Positions 1 to 9,006 of a stretch of 64,000 bases of DNA are shown piece after piece. Position numbers and translations under genes: made by a program. The notes below the pieces were generated by a model that was not told where the DNA came from, made no database searches, and saw only the letters and a list, made by a program, of their open reading frames with translations. Positions within the stretch are counted from its first letter, which is position 1, and each line of letters begins with the position of its first letter. Origin of the DNA: Deferribacteraceae bacterium UBA6793 (lineage in GTDB: Bacteria; Chrysiogenota; Deferribacteres; Deferribacterales; Geovibrionaceae); NCBI GenBank assembly GCA_002452405.1, contig DKFP01000002.1, forward strand, positions 1 through 64,000, written 5' to 3'.

Positions 1-96
1 AACGGGCGCATGATGCACATAGATTTCATGAAAATGCGCACGGTCATGCCGAAACTCAAGCGCAATCCCGACTGCCCCGTCTGTTCACATAAATAA
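1..96 (+). CDS. C-terminus of ThiF/MoeB/HesA-family adenylyltransferase (5' end outside window)
   Basis: The open frame enters from the left edge and stops at TAA 94-96, giving 31 residues that end in NPDCPVCSHK. ThiF/MoeB/HesA enzymes, which adenylate the C-terminus of a small sulfur-carrier protein for thiamine or molybdopterin synthesis, commonly end in a basic stretch followed by a CPxC zinc-binding pair; the CPVC here matches. The ATP-binding fold lies outside the window, so the subfamily cannot be decided. A gap of 59 bases separates it from pyk. Confidence 0.6.
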   Translation, partial: NGRMMHIDFMKMRTVMPKLKRNPDCPVCSHK

Positions 97-155
97 GGTT
101 GTAAATTCCTCCGCATACATTATGCTTATGGTATGATTTATTCGGAGGAACAAAA

Positions 156-1568
156 GTGAGAAAAACCAAGATAGTTGCAACCATCGGACCCTCTTCATGC
201 GATAAAGAAACCCTTTCACAGCTTATAGATGCGGGGCTGAACGTAGCCCGCCTTAATTTTTCCCACGGCACACACGAATCCCACGGAGAAATGATAGACA
301 CCATCCGCGAACTATCCGCGAAAAAAGGTGCCGCCGTCACCATTCTGCAAGACCTATGCGGTCCCAAGATACGTCTGGGTGTACTACCGCCGGAGGGCGT
401 TGCGCTGAAATCCGGTGAAACCTGCCAGCTGGCATCCGAAGAGCACGCGGGTGAAAATATTCTTCCCGTGCAGTATCCGAACCTTTCTGAAGACCTCAGC
501 GTAGGAGACAGAGTGCTCCTTGCCGACGGAGCGATGGAGCTTAAAGTCGAAGCCATTGAAGGACATATCGTCACCTGCCGCATTTTGAACGGCGGGATTG
601 CATTCACAAAAAAAGGCGTTAACATGCCCTCTACAAACCTCAGCATAGTTGCGTTTACAGATAAAGACCGCGCCGATCTCATGTTCGGGCTTGAAAAAGG
701 CGTTGACGCGGTGGCGCTGTCGTTTGTGCGCGGGGCGGCAGACCTCGTTAAGATACGCTCCATACTGGCGAAACAGTCCAATCCGCCGCTGCTTATAGCC
801 AAAATAGAAAAACCGCAGGCGGTGCAGAACATCGACGAGATACTCCCTATGGTGGACGGAATAATGGTTGCCCGCGGCGACCTCGGCGTGGAGATGCCGC
901 TTTATGACGTGCCCGTCATACAGAAACAGATAATCAAAAAAGCCCGTAAAGAGGGCAAGATAATCATAACCGCTACCCAGATGCTGAAAAGCATGGTGGA
1001 CAACTTCCGCCCGACCCGTGCGGAGTGCACCGACGTTGCAAACGCCATGTTCGACGGCACATGCGCGATAATGCTTTCCGAAGAGACAGCTTCCGGCGCG
1101 TACCCTGTGGAGGCGGTGAACGTCATGAACAAGCTGGCGGAGGCGACCGAATCACACATCAACTACGAAATGGGCGTGGACAGCTCATCCGACGGTGTTC
1201 ACACAAAATCAGTTTCATGGGCAGTGGGACGCTCTGCAAGCTGGCTTGCGAAAGACCTTGGCGCCAAGGCAATCGTTGCCTACACTGAATCCGGCTTCAC
1301 AGTCTCCTCCGTTGCACGTTTCCGCCCCGTATGCCCCATCCTCGGACTGACACCCAACGAGCACACATACCGTAAGCTGAACATGTTCTGGGGGGTGACT
1401 CCCGGACACTGCGGCGGTTTCACGGATATTGACGAGCTTTTTGCCAATGCGGCGGAGTTCGCCGTTGCAAAGGGACTGGCGAAATCAGGCGACCGAATAA
1501 TAATAACCGCAGGAACGCCACTCGGCGTACGCGGCTCTACAAATATGGTGAAGGTATTTGATATATGA
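156..1568 (+). CDS. pyk: pyruvate kinase
   Basis: The 470-residue protein has usual bacterial length. It catalyses phosphoenolpyruvate + ADP to pyruvate + ATP, the last step of glycolysis, in the cytoplasm. Visible signatures are the N-terminal TKIVATIGPSS, the nucleotide/phosphate site NVARLNFSHG (about 29-38), the catalytic lysine motif AKIEKPQ, the metal and substrate loop ARGDLGVEM, and TATQML. The B domain (about 70-165) and the C-terminal allosteric domain (about 340-470) are both present. The start is GTG, chosen because GGAGG at 144-148 lies seven bases upstream and the protein then begins in the canonical place. Its last four bases overlap the start of the next gene, so the two are probably co-transcribed. 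Confidence 0.97.
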   Translation: MRKTKIVATIGPSSCDKETLSQLIDAGLNVARLNFSHGTHESHGEMIDTIRELSAKKGAAVTILQDLCGPKIRLGVLPPEGVALKSGETCQLASEEHAGENILPVQYPNLSEDLSVGDRVLLADGAMELKVEAIEGHIVTCRILNGGIAFTKKGVNMPSTNLSIVAFTDKDRADLMFGLEKGVDAVALSFVRGAADLVKIRSILAKQSNPPLLIAKIEKPQAVQNIDEILPMVDGIMVARGDLGVEMPLYDVPVIQKQIIKKARKEGKIIITATQMLKSMVDNFRPTRAECTDVANAMFDGTCAIMLSEETASGAYPVEAVNVMNKLAEATESHINYEMGVDSSSDGVHTKSVSWAVGRSASWLAKDLGAKAIVAYTESGFTVSSVARFRPVCPILGLTPNEHTYRKLNMFWGVTPGHCGGFTDIDELFANAAEFAVAKGLAKSGDRIIITAGTPLGVRGSTNMVKVFDI

Positions 1569-1981
1569 GAGAACTGCATGATATCACAGGTTCGCTTTCG
1601 GTAACGATAATCGTATGTCTTGTAATCCTCGGCATGGCGGTGTTTCAATATGCCCAGATAAAGGGGATAGTGAACATCAAACGTCAATTGCTGGTAAAGC
1701 TGCATTTCTACATTACGCCCGCTCTGTTCGCCGTTCTGCTGGTGCACTTTTTCACAACGGACAAGCGCCCGCTGGTGCTTCTTGCGGGACTTCTTCTGCT
1801 GGCGGCAACAGCTCTCACAGGCATAGCCCTGAGGATGAAAAAACTGCGCGCGCACAGCTTTAAGCCAATGGTCTACATGAAGATTTTTCTGCTGTGTATT
1901 GCGCTTCTGCTAACGGCATACGGACACAACTCACTGGACGAACACAGGCAGGACAGCGCGTATCAGGACAAAACAGATTAA
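1565..1981 (+). CDS. small multi-pass membrane protein of unknown function
   Basis: The 138-residue product has about four hydrophobic helices (near residues 8-27, 45-62, 67-88 and 104-122). A polar, charged tail ends in DKTD. The ATG overlaps the pyk stop (ATGA, 1565-1568), a sign of translational coupling. No recognised family motif was seen. The layout is reminiscent of small DUF4405- or cytochrome b561-like helical bundles, and His residues fall inside or near helices (KLHFY, LLVHFF), but this is only a loose resemblance. Its stop TAA overlaps the proposed ATT start of the downstream protease. Confidence 0.75.
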   Translation: MRELHDITGSLSVTIIVCLVILGMAVFQYAQIKGIVNIKRQLLVKLHFYITPALFAVLLVHFFTTDKRPLVLLAGLLLLAATALTGIALRMKKLRAHSFKPMVYMKIFLLCIALLLTAYGHNSLDEHRQDSAYQDKTD

Positions 1982-2996
1982 GCAGTTTCTGACGGTACTC
2001 TTTCTTCTTTCGTTATTCTCCGCCGCATACGCAGCCGAAAGCTGGACGCTGGCGTTCTATCTTGCCGACGGGGTGAATTTCTATCGGGAACAACAGGAAA
2101 ACGCTCAGGAGATATGCCGGAACAAGCCTGAAAACACTAATATCATCTTTTTTCATGACCGCAAAAAGAACAGCGACGACAGGTCGAACCTGAAAGATAT
2201 CACCTATGTTTCCGACTGCAACGGATTCATCAATGTATCAGGCATTTCCAAAGATTCATACAATATAGATACCCTGAAAGCCTTCTTTTCTTATGTACGC
2301 AAAAAGTACCCCGCGGACAGATATTTCTACTCCATAACGGCGCACGGCGTACCGCCCTATATGAACGACAAAGGTTCCCTGAACGCTTTGCAGATACGAG
2401 CCGCTCTGAAAGGCATAGAACCGGACGTGCTGGGGCTTGACATGTGCTACATGGGCAGCATCGAAAGCCTTCTGGTGCTTAACAACACGGCAGAATATAT
2501 AGTCTCCGCATCCACCACCCTGCCCGCCAGCGGAAACGATTATGCTACATTTACGGAGTATTTCGCGAAACATAAAGGCGTGTCCCCAAAAGATGCGGCG
2601 CGGGCATACCTGAACGGCTATAAAGTATCATACGACAGCGGCACTGAACCACTCACTGTGTTCATCACAAAAACCGGATCGGAGCTTAATAGAACGGTCG
2701 GTCTATTCTATCAAAAGGTCCAAACGGCTGGTGTACGCCCTTACAACAGGCTGCCGGAAAGCGCAGTTACGCTGTTCGGTATAAACGGGGATTTCAAAGG
2801 ACTTCTGGATGCGTATAAAATAGACTATAAAGGCGTCTTCACAGAGACTTACACAATAAATTCATCACTTAAAGGAGCAGGCATCTATTTTCCTGTGCGC
2901 CGTAAAATTCTCAGCGAAACTCTCTACGGTTACAGGCTTTTCCTGCGCCAGAACAGCATAAGAACTGAATGGGCAGACGTGCTCCGGCTGTATTAA
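1977..2996 (+). CDS. secreted clostripain-family (C11) cysteine peptidase, probable ATT start
   Basis: Peptidase family C11 enzymes cleave after Arg or Lys. The catalytic pair is visible as His in SITAHG and Cys in LGLDMCYMGSIE, with the expected spacing; the N-terminal strand WTLAFYLADG also matches. The first conventional start, GTG 2073, would discard that strand. Read upstream in frame, the sequence encodes a good signal peptide, KQFLTVLFLLSLFSAAYAAE, beginning right after an ATT at 1977. AGGA at 1965-1968 lies eight bases before it, and the ATT overlaps the previous stop (ATTAA). I therefore call 1977 as the start (339 aa); this is inference. The role is unknown; it is probably periplasmic or secreted. 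A second small gene follows 43 bases on. Confidence 0.8.
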   Translation: MKQFLTVLFLLSLFSAAYAAESWTLAFYLADGVNFYREQQENAQEICRNKPENTNIIFFHDRKKNSDDRSNLKDITYVSDCNGFINVSGISKDSYNIDTLKAFFSYVRKKYPADRYFYSITAHGVPPYMNDKGSLNALQIRAALKGIEPDVLGLDMCYMGSIESLLVLNNTAEYIVSASTTLPASGNDYATFTEYFAKHKGVSPKDAARAYLNGYKVSYDSGTEPLTVFITKTGSELNRTVGLFYQKVQTAGVRPYNRLPESAVTLFGINGDFKGLLDAYKIDYKGVFTETYTINSSLKGAGIYFPVRRKILSETLYGYRLFLRQNSIRTEWADVLRLY

Positions 2997-3039
2997 TCAG
3001 ACATATTCAGTACAAAATATTCATTGATTTTTAACATCA

Positions 3040-3423
3040 GTGACCGATATTAAAGCAATGATGAACACGCAAAATACCGTCAGGATAGGAGGCGGAGTGA
3101 TAAACCACAGCGCCGATATCACAGACACAGACATTCAGCTTGTTTTCGATTACCTCTTCCACAAACAATGCTTCAGGGTATGGGAAGCCGGTGGCAAAAA
3201 CTGTCTGAGAACAGACTATACCATATATCCGCTTTCCGCTGAAAATCCCGAATCTCTCTGGCAGTTCGAATCTCTTACAGACAAAGCGTTTGTCCGCATC
3301 GAAAGAACTTTTGATATGAAGGAAATGCTGCGCATCGCCACAAGAGCGCTCACAGTTGCGCTGGCTCTGCGTATGCGTTCAGCAGACCTTCTGCCCGCCT
3401 CGTTAGGGCATCACAGAGGTTAG
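3040..3423 (+). CDS. hypothetical protein
   Basis: This open frame of 127 residues starts at GTG 3040; ATG codons at 3058 and 3061 are alternatives, and none has a clear ribosome site. I recognise no family. The predicted product is soluble and mixed alpha/beta, with two cysteines and a basic C-terminus (SLGHHRG). It sits between the protease gene and a terminator hairpin, which supports a real transcribed unit, but the coding call rests mainly on length and on the absence of a competing frame. Confidence 0.45.
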   Translation: MTDIKAMMNTQNTVRIGGGVINHSADITDTDIQLVFDYLFHKQCFRVWEAGGKNCLRTDYTIYPLSAENPESLWQFESLTDKAFVRIERTFDMKEMLRIATRALTVALALRMRSADLLPASLGHHRG

Positions 3424-3446
3424 GATAACATTATTATCCTGCAAAA

Positions 3447-3481
3447 ACAGACGGCATTATAAAAATACCGCTGTCGTTTTT
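3447..3481 (+). terminator. rho-independent terminator
   Basis: ACAG/CTGT and CGG/CCG arms (3447-3457 with 3464-3474, one bulge) enclose an A-rich loop. A CGTTTTT tract follows. It ends the pyk-to-hypothetical unit. Confidence 0.6.
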
Positions 3482-4032
3482 CCGCCTGAGAATCTAAGCC
3501 TGAAACCTGCGGATACTGTATACGGTATACGATCATTTTGAACCACGGAAAGGAAACGGCATACAAAAGAACGAAAAAACCGGAAACCGCAGCACATCCT
3601 CATAAAACAATGTTTAATTTCCAGAGACACAATGTTTTTTTAATATTTTTTCAAACAAACTATTTTGAACACATGCAAATCATACTAATGCATAAATAGT
3701 ATTACATTAAAGCATATGATAAAAACAACAGACGACATAGCATTGTTAATATTCAGATTTGAATGATTACATATTTAAAAGATATGAATTTGACGAAAAA
3801 CATCCAAAATCAAAAATTACACTTTCGCTATTTTTGAAAACTGTTTGAATCGGTGTTTTAAAAAAAATCACCTAAGAATCGTCTATTGCATTTAAATATT
3901 TTGTATGTATTTAGATACTAACGGTCACAAACACATTATACAGACCGACCCATTCATTATTTGCATACGTTTGAAGACACCTATTATTGTTTACGTTTCA
4001 GATTTTCTAATTTTAACTTTTTGAGGTTTAAA
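3482..4032. other. AT-rich non-coding leader region of the hydrogenase operon
   Basis: About 550 bases have no gene and much higher AT than the surroundings. They include a GTATAC-G-GTATAC dyad at 3518-3530 and several TTTGAA/AAAATC motifs. The only plausible role is promoter and regulatory region for hybO. I could not find a convincing sigma-54 (TGGC-N8-TTGC) or FNR (TTGAT-N4-ATCAA) site. The GAGG at 4023-4026 is the hybO ribosome site. Confidence 0.5.
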
Positions 4033-5136
4033 ATGTCTGATAACACTCTGTTCAGCACAGGGCTCCACAGACGTGATTTCCTGCGTCTTACCGCAGGTCT
4101 GACCGCTCTGATGGGTCTTCCTTACGCTATGCACACAAAGGTTGCTGAGGCGGCCACAGCGGACAACAGACCGCCTGTAATCTGGCTTCACTTTCAGGAA
4201 TGCACAGGCTGTTCCGAATCCCTCATCCGCTCCGGACATCCGGATCCTGCGGCGCTTATCCTCGACCTTATCTCACTTGACTACCACGAAACACTGATGA
4301 TCGGTTCCGGTCACCAGGCTGAAAAATCACTTGAAGACAGCATGAAAGCAAACTGGGGTAAATACATCCTCGTTGTTGAGGGTGCGGTTCCTCTTGCAGA
4401 AGACGGCATCTACTGCAAAGTTGCAGGCAAAACAGCTGTCGATTCTCTTAAAGACGCCGCAGAAGGCGCTGCTGCTGTTATCTGCATCGGAACCTGCTCA
4501 TCTTTCGGCGGTGTTCAGGCGGCAGACCCCAACCCCACACAGGCTGTATCGGCTGCAAGCCTTGTTAAGGACAAACCCGTGATAAACGTTCCCGGATGTC
4601 CTCCCAGCCCATATAACCTGCTTGCGACAATCCTTTACTATCTGACATTCAAAAAACTGCCCAAACTCGACAAACTCGGCAGACCTGAGTTTGCATACGG
4701 CAGAAGAATACACGAGCATTGCGAACGCAGACCCCACTTTGATGCGGGCAGATTTGCCGAACAGTTCGGCGATCAAGGTCACTCTGAAGGCTGGTGTCTG
4801 TTCAAACTCGGCTGTAAAGGTCCTGTTACTTTTGCAAACTGCTCCGTACAGCGTTTCAACGACGTGGGCGTATGGCCTGTTTCCATGGGTCACCCCTGCA
4901 TCGGCTGTACAGAACCCGACGTTATGTTCCACACGTCAATCTATGACAAAGCACAGATTCACGAGATCACTCCGCCCGATTTCTACCCCAACGCCAATCC
5001 CGCACCCCGCGGAAAAGGTGCTGATCCGGTCACAACCGGCGTTATCGGTATGGTAGCCGGTGCTGCGATTGCCGCAAGTGCAATCATGGCGAACAAGCTG
5101 CCTAAAGGAGGGGATGATGAAGAAAACAAGGCGTGA
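4033..5136 (+). CDS. hybO: [NiFe] hydrogenase small subunit, Tat-exported, membrane anchored
   Basis: This electron-transfer subunit of a periplasmic uptake hydrogenase carries three Fe-S clusters that lead electrons away from the Ni-Fe site of HybC. Starting at ATG 4033 (GAGG six bases upstream) gives 367 residues with a Tat signal, RRDFLRL, near residue 13. Cluster ligands are visible in ECTGCSES (proximal), IGTCSSFGG, VPGCPPSP, HEHCERR, CLFKLGCKGP and HPCIGC. A C-terminal hydrophobic helix (VIGMVAGAAIAASAIM) anchors it in the membrane, as in E. coli HybO. An in-frame start at 3961 exists but would bury the Tat signal, so it was rejected. It overlaps hybA by 20 bases. Confidence 0.95.
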   Translation: MSDNTLFSTGLHRRDFLRLTAGLTALMGLPYAMHTKVAEAATADNRPPVIWLHFQECTGCSESLIRSGHPDPAALILDLISLDYHETLMIGSGHQAEKSLEDSMKANWGKYILVVEGAVPLAEDGIYCKVAGKTAVDSLKDAAEGAAAVICIGTCSSFGGVQAADPNPTQAVSAASLVKDKPVINVPGCPPSPYNLLATILYYLTFKKLPKLDKLGRPEFAYGRRIHEHCERRPHFDAGRFAEQFGDQGHSEGWCLFKLGCKGPVTFANCSVQRFNDVGVWPVSMGHPCIGCTEPDVMFHTSIYDKAQIHEITPPDFYPNANPAPRGKGADPVTTGVIGMVAGAAIAASAIMANKLPKGGDDEENKA

Positions 5137-6088
5137 TTTCCTGAAGACTGCCGCCGCGGGCGGAGCGCTTATGCTTGCTCCTCTTTCCGCATCCGCGCAG
5201 CAAGAAATCAAAGCCGATGACGAAGCCGTAGGCATGTTCTATGACTCGACACTTTGCGTCGGCTGTAAGGCGTGCGTTTCAAAGTGCAAGCAGGTCAACG
5301 ACATGGCGGCAGCACCTATGCCCGGCGACAGCGACAGGGTATGGGACGCTCCCAATGACCTTGACTACCGCACAAGGAACATCATCAAACTTTACAAAGA
5401 TGAACAGGATCCCACAAAGCACGCTTATGTAAAATACCAGTGTATGCACTGCATCAAACCGTCATGCGTTTCCGCATGTCCCGTTTCTGCGATGCAGAAA
5501 GAAGCAGGCACAGGTATCGTTTTCTATGACAAAAACATCTGCATCGGCTGCCGTTACTGTCAGGTTGCCTGTCCGTTCAACATTCCCAAATTCGAATGGC
5601 CGGAGACATTCCCCAAGATAGTAAAATGCGACCTTTGCAAATTTACCAACCTGAAACTTAAAAACATCCCCGCCTGCTGCGAGGTCTGCCCCACGAATGC
5701 TGTTATCTACGGCAAACGCAAAGACCTTCTGGCAGAGGCAAAACGCCGTCAGGCTGCAAACCCCGGAAAATATGAAGAACATATCTACGGCGAGTTTGAA
5801 GTCGGCGGAACAAACGTTATCTACCTTGCGGGAACAGATTTCAACAATCTCGGATTTCCGGAGCTTGAGCAGGAATCTGCCGCTCTTATGTCCGAGCACG
5901 TTCAGCACACAGTTTACAAAGGCTTCATAGCCCCCGTTGCACTGTACGGTTTCCTCGCTTTCGTGGCGCTGCGCAACAGAAAATCTGTTGAAGAGGTTGA
6001 ACACGAGCACGAGCTTGAACACGAGCTTGAGGTTGAAATCGAGCATGAACTTGAGAAGGAGAAAGAAGAGAAGGAGGGTAAACACTAA
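5117..6088 (+). CDS. hybA: hydrogenase-2 ferredoxin-like subunit, Tat-exported, with acidic/His-rich C-terminal tail
   Basis: This four-cluster [4Fe-4S] protein passes electrons from HybO to HybB. It has 323 residues from ATG 5117 (AGGAGG at 5106-5111; ATG 5114 is too close to it). A Tat signal KKTRRDFLK comes first. Then come the cysteine sets CVGCKACVSKC, CMHC/CVSACP, CIGCRYCQVACP and CDLC/CCEVCP, which are complete. A single C-terminal helix (FIAPVALYGFLAFVAL) follows. The last 30 or so residues are unusual: almost only Glu, His, Val, Leu and Lys, with repeated EHEHELEHE-type units and about six histidines. The gene overlaps hybO and its stop shares one base with the hybB start. Confidence 0.93.
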   Translation: MKKTRRDFLKTAAAGGALMLAPLSASAQQEIKADDEAVGMFYDSTLCVGCKACVSKCKQVNDMAAAPMPGDSDRVWDAPNDLDYRTRNIIKLYKDEQDPTKHAYVKYQCMHCIKPSCVSACPVSAMQKEAGTGIVFYDKNICIGCRYCQVACPFNIPKFEWPETFPKIVKCDLCKFTNLKLKNIPACCEVCPTNAVIYGKRKDLLAEAKRRQAANPGKYEEHIYGEFEVGGTNVIYLAGTDFNNLGFPELEQESAALMSEHVQHTVYKGFIAPVALYGFLAFVALRNRKSVEEVEHEHELEHELEVEIEHELEKEKEEKEGKH

Positions 6089-7302
6089 TGGCTGGCAATC
6101 ATAATGATTATATGGTACATAGGGCGAAAATCCTTACTCCTGCCTTCTATGTGCTTCTTTTCTTTACAGTTCTCGGCTTTCTGCTCATCGCATACAGATT
6201 TGTGATGGGTATCGGCGCCGTTTCAAACATGTCGGACGGCTACCCCTGGGGTATCTGGATCGCTTATGACGTTGCAACCAGCACAGCTTTTGCGTGCGGC
6301 GGCTATGCAATGGCGCTTGTCATCTACATCATGAACAGGATGAAATATCACCCCCTTATCCGTTCGGCTCTGGTTACAAGTATGTTCGGCTACATGCTTG
6401 CCGGTATGTCCGTTATGGTTGACGTGGGTCGTTACTGGAACGCATACAGCTTCTTCATCCCTTCACGCTGGCAGCCGAACTCGGTAATGTTTGAAGTTGC
6501 GGTCTGTATCATGGCATACAACGTGGTTCTTATCATCGAGGTTCTGCCCGCGATACTTGAGCGCTTCATCCATATGAAGGACAACAGATTCCCGAAACTG
6601 AAACACTACGCTATGATAATCTATCCTAAACTTGACAAAGTTTTGATATTCATAGTTATTCTCGGCATCACCCTGCCCTCTATGCACCAGTCTTCTCTCG
6701 GTTCGATGATGATCATCGCCGGGTCGAAACTGAATCCCATATGGCACACGGAACTTCTGCCTCTGCTGTTCATAATCAACGCTCTTTACATTGGTTATGC
6801 AACGGTCATCTTCGAATCCTTCGCTTCATCGATGGCATTCAGAAGACCTTTCGAAAAAGAGGTACAGCAGCTTTCAAAAATTATACCTTATGTAACAGGC
6901 ATATGGCTGACAGTCCGTTTTGTTGACCTTTATGTCCGCGGACAACTCAGCTCGGCTTTCGCCGGGGATTTCTACTCATGGATGTTCATGGCTGAAATGC
7001 TTCTGATTCTCACAGGTACGTACATACTCATGTGGAATCAGTACAGAAGATCACCCAGAATGGTGTTCATCGCAGCTATGTTCCTTCTGATAGGCGGCGG
7101 CTGGTTCCGTTTCAACGTATATCTGATAGGCTTTAAACCCCACGGCAACTGGAGCTATTTCCCTTCACTGCCGGAGTTCTTTATCACCATCGGTCTCGTA
7201 GCTTTCGAGATACTCGGCTATATGGTTCTTGTAAAACTGTTCCCCATCATGCCCAAGGTTCACGGACACGAAGCATCTGCGGAAACAGCGAAGGCTCATT
7301 AA
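6088..7302 (+). CDS. hybB: hydrogenase integral membrane quinone-reducing subunit (NrfD/PsrC family)
   Basis: A 404-residue polytopic protein with about ten helices belongs to the NrfD/PsrC/HybB family. It carries no cofactor itself and hands electrons from HybA to menaquinone. Typical features are the amphipathic start followed by FYVLLFFTVLGFLLI, the YPWGIWIAYDV segment near the quinone pocket, and long evenly spaced helices to the end. The ATG overlaps the hybA stop by one base. Position between hybA and hybC copies the E. coli hybOABCD order. Confidence 0.93.
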   Translation: MAGNHNDYMVHRAKILTPAFYVLLFFTVLGFLLIAYRFVMGIGAVSNMSDGYPWGIWIAYDVATSTAFACGGYAMALVIYIMNRMKYHPLIRSALVTSMFGYMLAGMSVMVDVGRYWNAYSFFIPSRWQPNSVMFEVAVCIMAYNVVLIIEVLPAILERFIHMKDNRFPKLKHYAMIIYPKLDKVLIFIVILGITLPSMHQSSLGSMMIIAGSKLNPIWHTELLPLLFIINALYIGYATVIFESFASSMAFRRPFEKEVQQLSKIIPYVTGIWLTVRFVDLYVRGQLSSAFAGDFYSWMFMAEMLLILTGTYILMWNQYRRSPRMVFIAAMFLLIGGGWFRFNVYLIGFKPHGNWSYFPSLPEFFITIGLVAFEILGYMVLVKLFPIMPKVHGHEASAETAKAH

Positions 7303-7322
7303 TTTTTTAGGAGAAAACGAAG

Positions 7323-9005
7323 ATGTCCAATAGAATCACAATCGACCCCATTACCCGTATTGAAGGACACCTCCGCATTGACTTCGAAGTGGAGGGAGGC
7401 AAGGTTTCAAAAGCATGGTCTTCCGCACAGATGTGGAGAGGTATCGAAAAAATTCTTCAGGGAAGAGACCCCAGAGACGCTTGGGTTTTTGCGCAGAGAT
7501 TCTGCGGCGTTTGTACCACTGTACACGCTATCAGCTCTATCCGCTCACTTGAAAACGCACTTAGCGTTGAAGTACCCCTGAATGCCCAGCTCGTGCGTAA
7601 CATCATCATCGCACAGCACTCCGTACAGGATCATATAGTGCACTTCTATCACCTGTCGGCACTGGACTGGGTTGACATAGTTTCAGCTCTTTCCGCAGAC
7701 CCCAAGAAGACAGCGCAGCTTGCCCAGTCTATCTCTAACTGGCCCGGCAACAGCGAAACTGAATTCAGAGCCGTTAAAGAAAAACTGACTGCCTTCGTTC
7801 AGACAGGCAGACTCGGTATCTTCGGTTCAGGATACTGGGGACACCCCGCAATGAAACTTCCGCCCGAAGCTAACCTTATGGCTGCCGCACACTATCTGAA
7901 AGCACTCGACTATCAGAAAAAAGCTGCCGCTGCCGTTGCTATCCTCGGCGGAAAGAACCCCCACATTCAGAACCTCTGCCTCGGCGGTGTTGCGACAGCC
8001 ATCAATATGGACAATGAAGCAGCAATCAACATGGAGCGTATCGCACTGCTCAGACAGCTCATGACAGAAACAAGAGACTTCGTTAAAGAAGTTCTTTTCA
8101 ACGACGTTGTGACCATCGGCTCTCTGTACAAAGACTGGTTCACATACGGACGCGGCGTGGACAACTACCTCGCTGTGCCTGAGTTCCCCCTTGACAGCAA
8201 AATGACAAAATTCGATATGTCAGGCGGTATCATCCACGGCGGAGACCTTAAAAACTTCCGTAAACTGACAACTCACACTGACGAAGCACTTATCAAAGGC
8301 ATCACTGAGTCCACAGCTCACGCATGGTACAAAGACGACAAGCCTAAACACCCCTTCGAAGGTGTTACTGAGCCTGAATACACAGACTTCAACCCCGACG
8401 GCAAATACACATGGTGCAAGGCACCCAGACTGGACGGCAGACCCGTTCAGGTTGGACCGGTTGCTCAGATACTCGCTTCCTATGCGGCAGGCGACAAAGA
8501 GGTTAAAGCACTTGTTGACAGCGTATGCAGCAAACTCGGCATCAGCGTCAACGCTCTTCAGTCCACAATGGGACGCCACGTCACAAGAGCTATCCGCTCT
8601 GTTGTCATGGCTGAGAAGTCACTTAAATACCTCGACATGCTCGTTGAAAACTATGCCAAAGGCGACACAGTTTACGCTAACCACACAGAACTTCCCAAAG
8701 GCGAATATCAGGGTGTTGGCTTCCACGAAGCACCCAGAGGTACCCTGTCTCACTGGATGGTTATCGAAGACAAAAAACTTAAAAACTATCAGGCTGTTGT
8801 TCCTTCAACATGGAACGCGGGACCCAGAGATGAAAACGGCGCAGCAGGACCCTATGAAGCAAGTATTAAGGGCAACCCCGTTGCGGACGCACACAAACCT
8901 CTGGAAGTTATCAGAACTGTTCACTCTTTCGACCCCTGTATAGCATGTGCAGTGCACTCTATCGACCCTGAGGGCAAAGAGATTACAAACGTGAGGGTTA
9001 GATAA
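7323..9005 (+). CDS. hybC: [NiFe] hydrogenase large (catalytic) subunit
   Basis: This is the catalytic subunit, which oxidises H2 at a Ni-Fe(CN)2CO centre; 560 residues. The N-terminal motif RFCGVC (about 59-64) and the C-terminal motif DPCIACAVH (537-545) give the four nickel-binding cysteines. After His545 a 15-residue tail remains, the expected peptide removed by the HybD protease after metal insertion. The protein has no signal of its own and would be exported bound to HybO through the Tat pathway. TAGGAG lies just upstream of the start. Confidence 0.97.
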   Translation: MSNRITIDPITRIEGHLRIDFEVEGGKVSKAWSSAQMWRGIEKILQGRDPRDAWVFAQRFCGVCTTVHAISSIRSLENALSVEVPLNAQLVRNIIIAQHSVQDHIVHFYHLSALDWVDIVSALSADPKKTAQLAQSISNWPGNSETEFRAVKEKLTAFVQTGRLGIFGSGYWGHPAMKLPPEANLMAAAHYLKALDYQKKAAAAVAILGGKNPHIQNLCLGGVATAINMDNEAAINMERIALLRQLMTETRDFVKEVLFNDVVTIGSLYKDWFTYGRGVDNYLAVPEFPLDSKMTKFDMSGGIIHGGDLKNFRKLTTHTDEALIKGITESTAHAWYKDDKPKHPFEGVTEPEYTDFNPDGKYTWCKAPRLDGRPVQVGPVAQILASYAAGDKEVKALVDSVCSKLGISVNALQSTMGRHVTRAIRSVVMAEKSLKYLDMLVENYAKGDTVYANHTELPKGEYQGVGFHEAPRGTLSHWMVIEDKKLKNYQAVVPSTWNAGPRDENGAAGPYEASIKGNPVADAHKPLEVIRTVHSFDPCIACAVHSIDPEGKEITNVRVR

Positions 9006-9006
9006 T

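Noticed and set aside
3961..4032. Upstream in-frame start for hybO
   Set aside because: It would put about 24 extra residues before the Tat signal; ATG 4033 has a ribosome site.
6742..6765. TGGCAC motif resembling a sigma-54 -24 box
   Set aside because: Inside the hybB coding sequence and lacks a correctly spaced TTGC.
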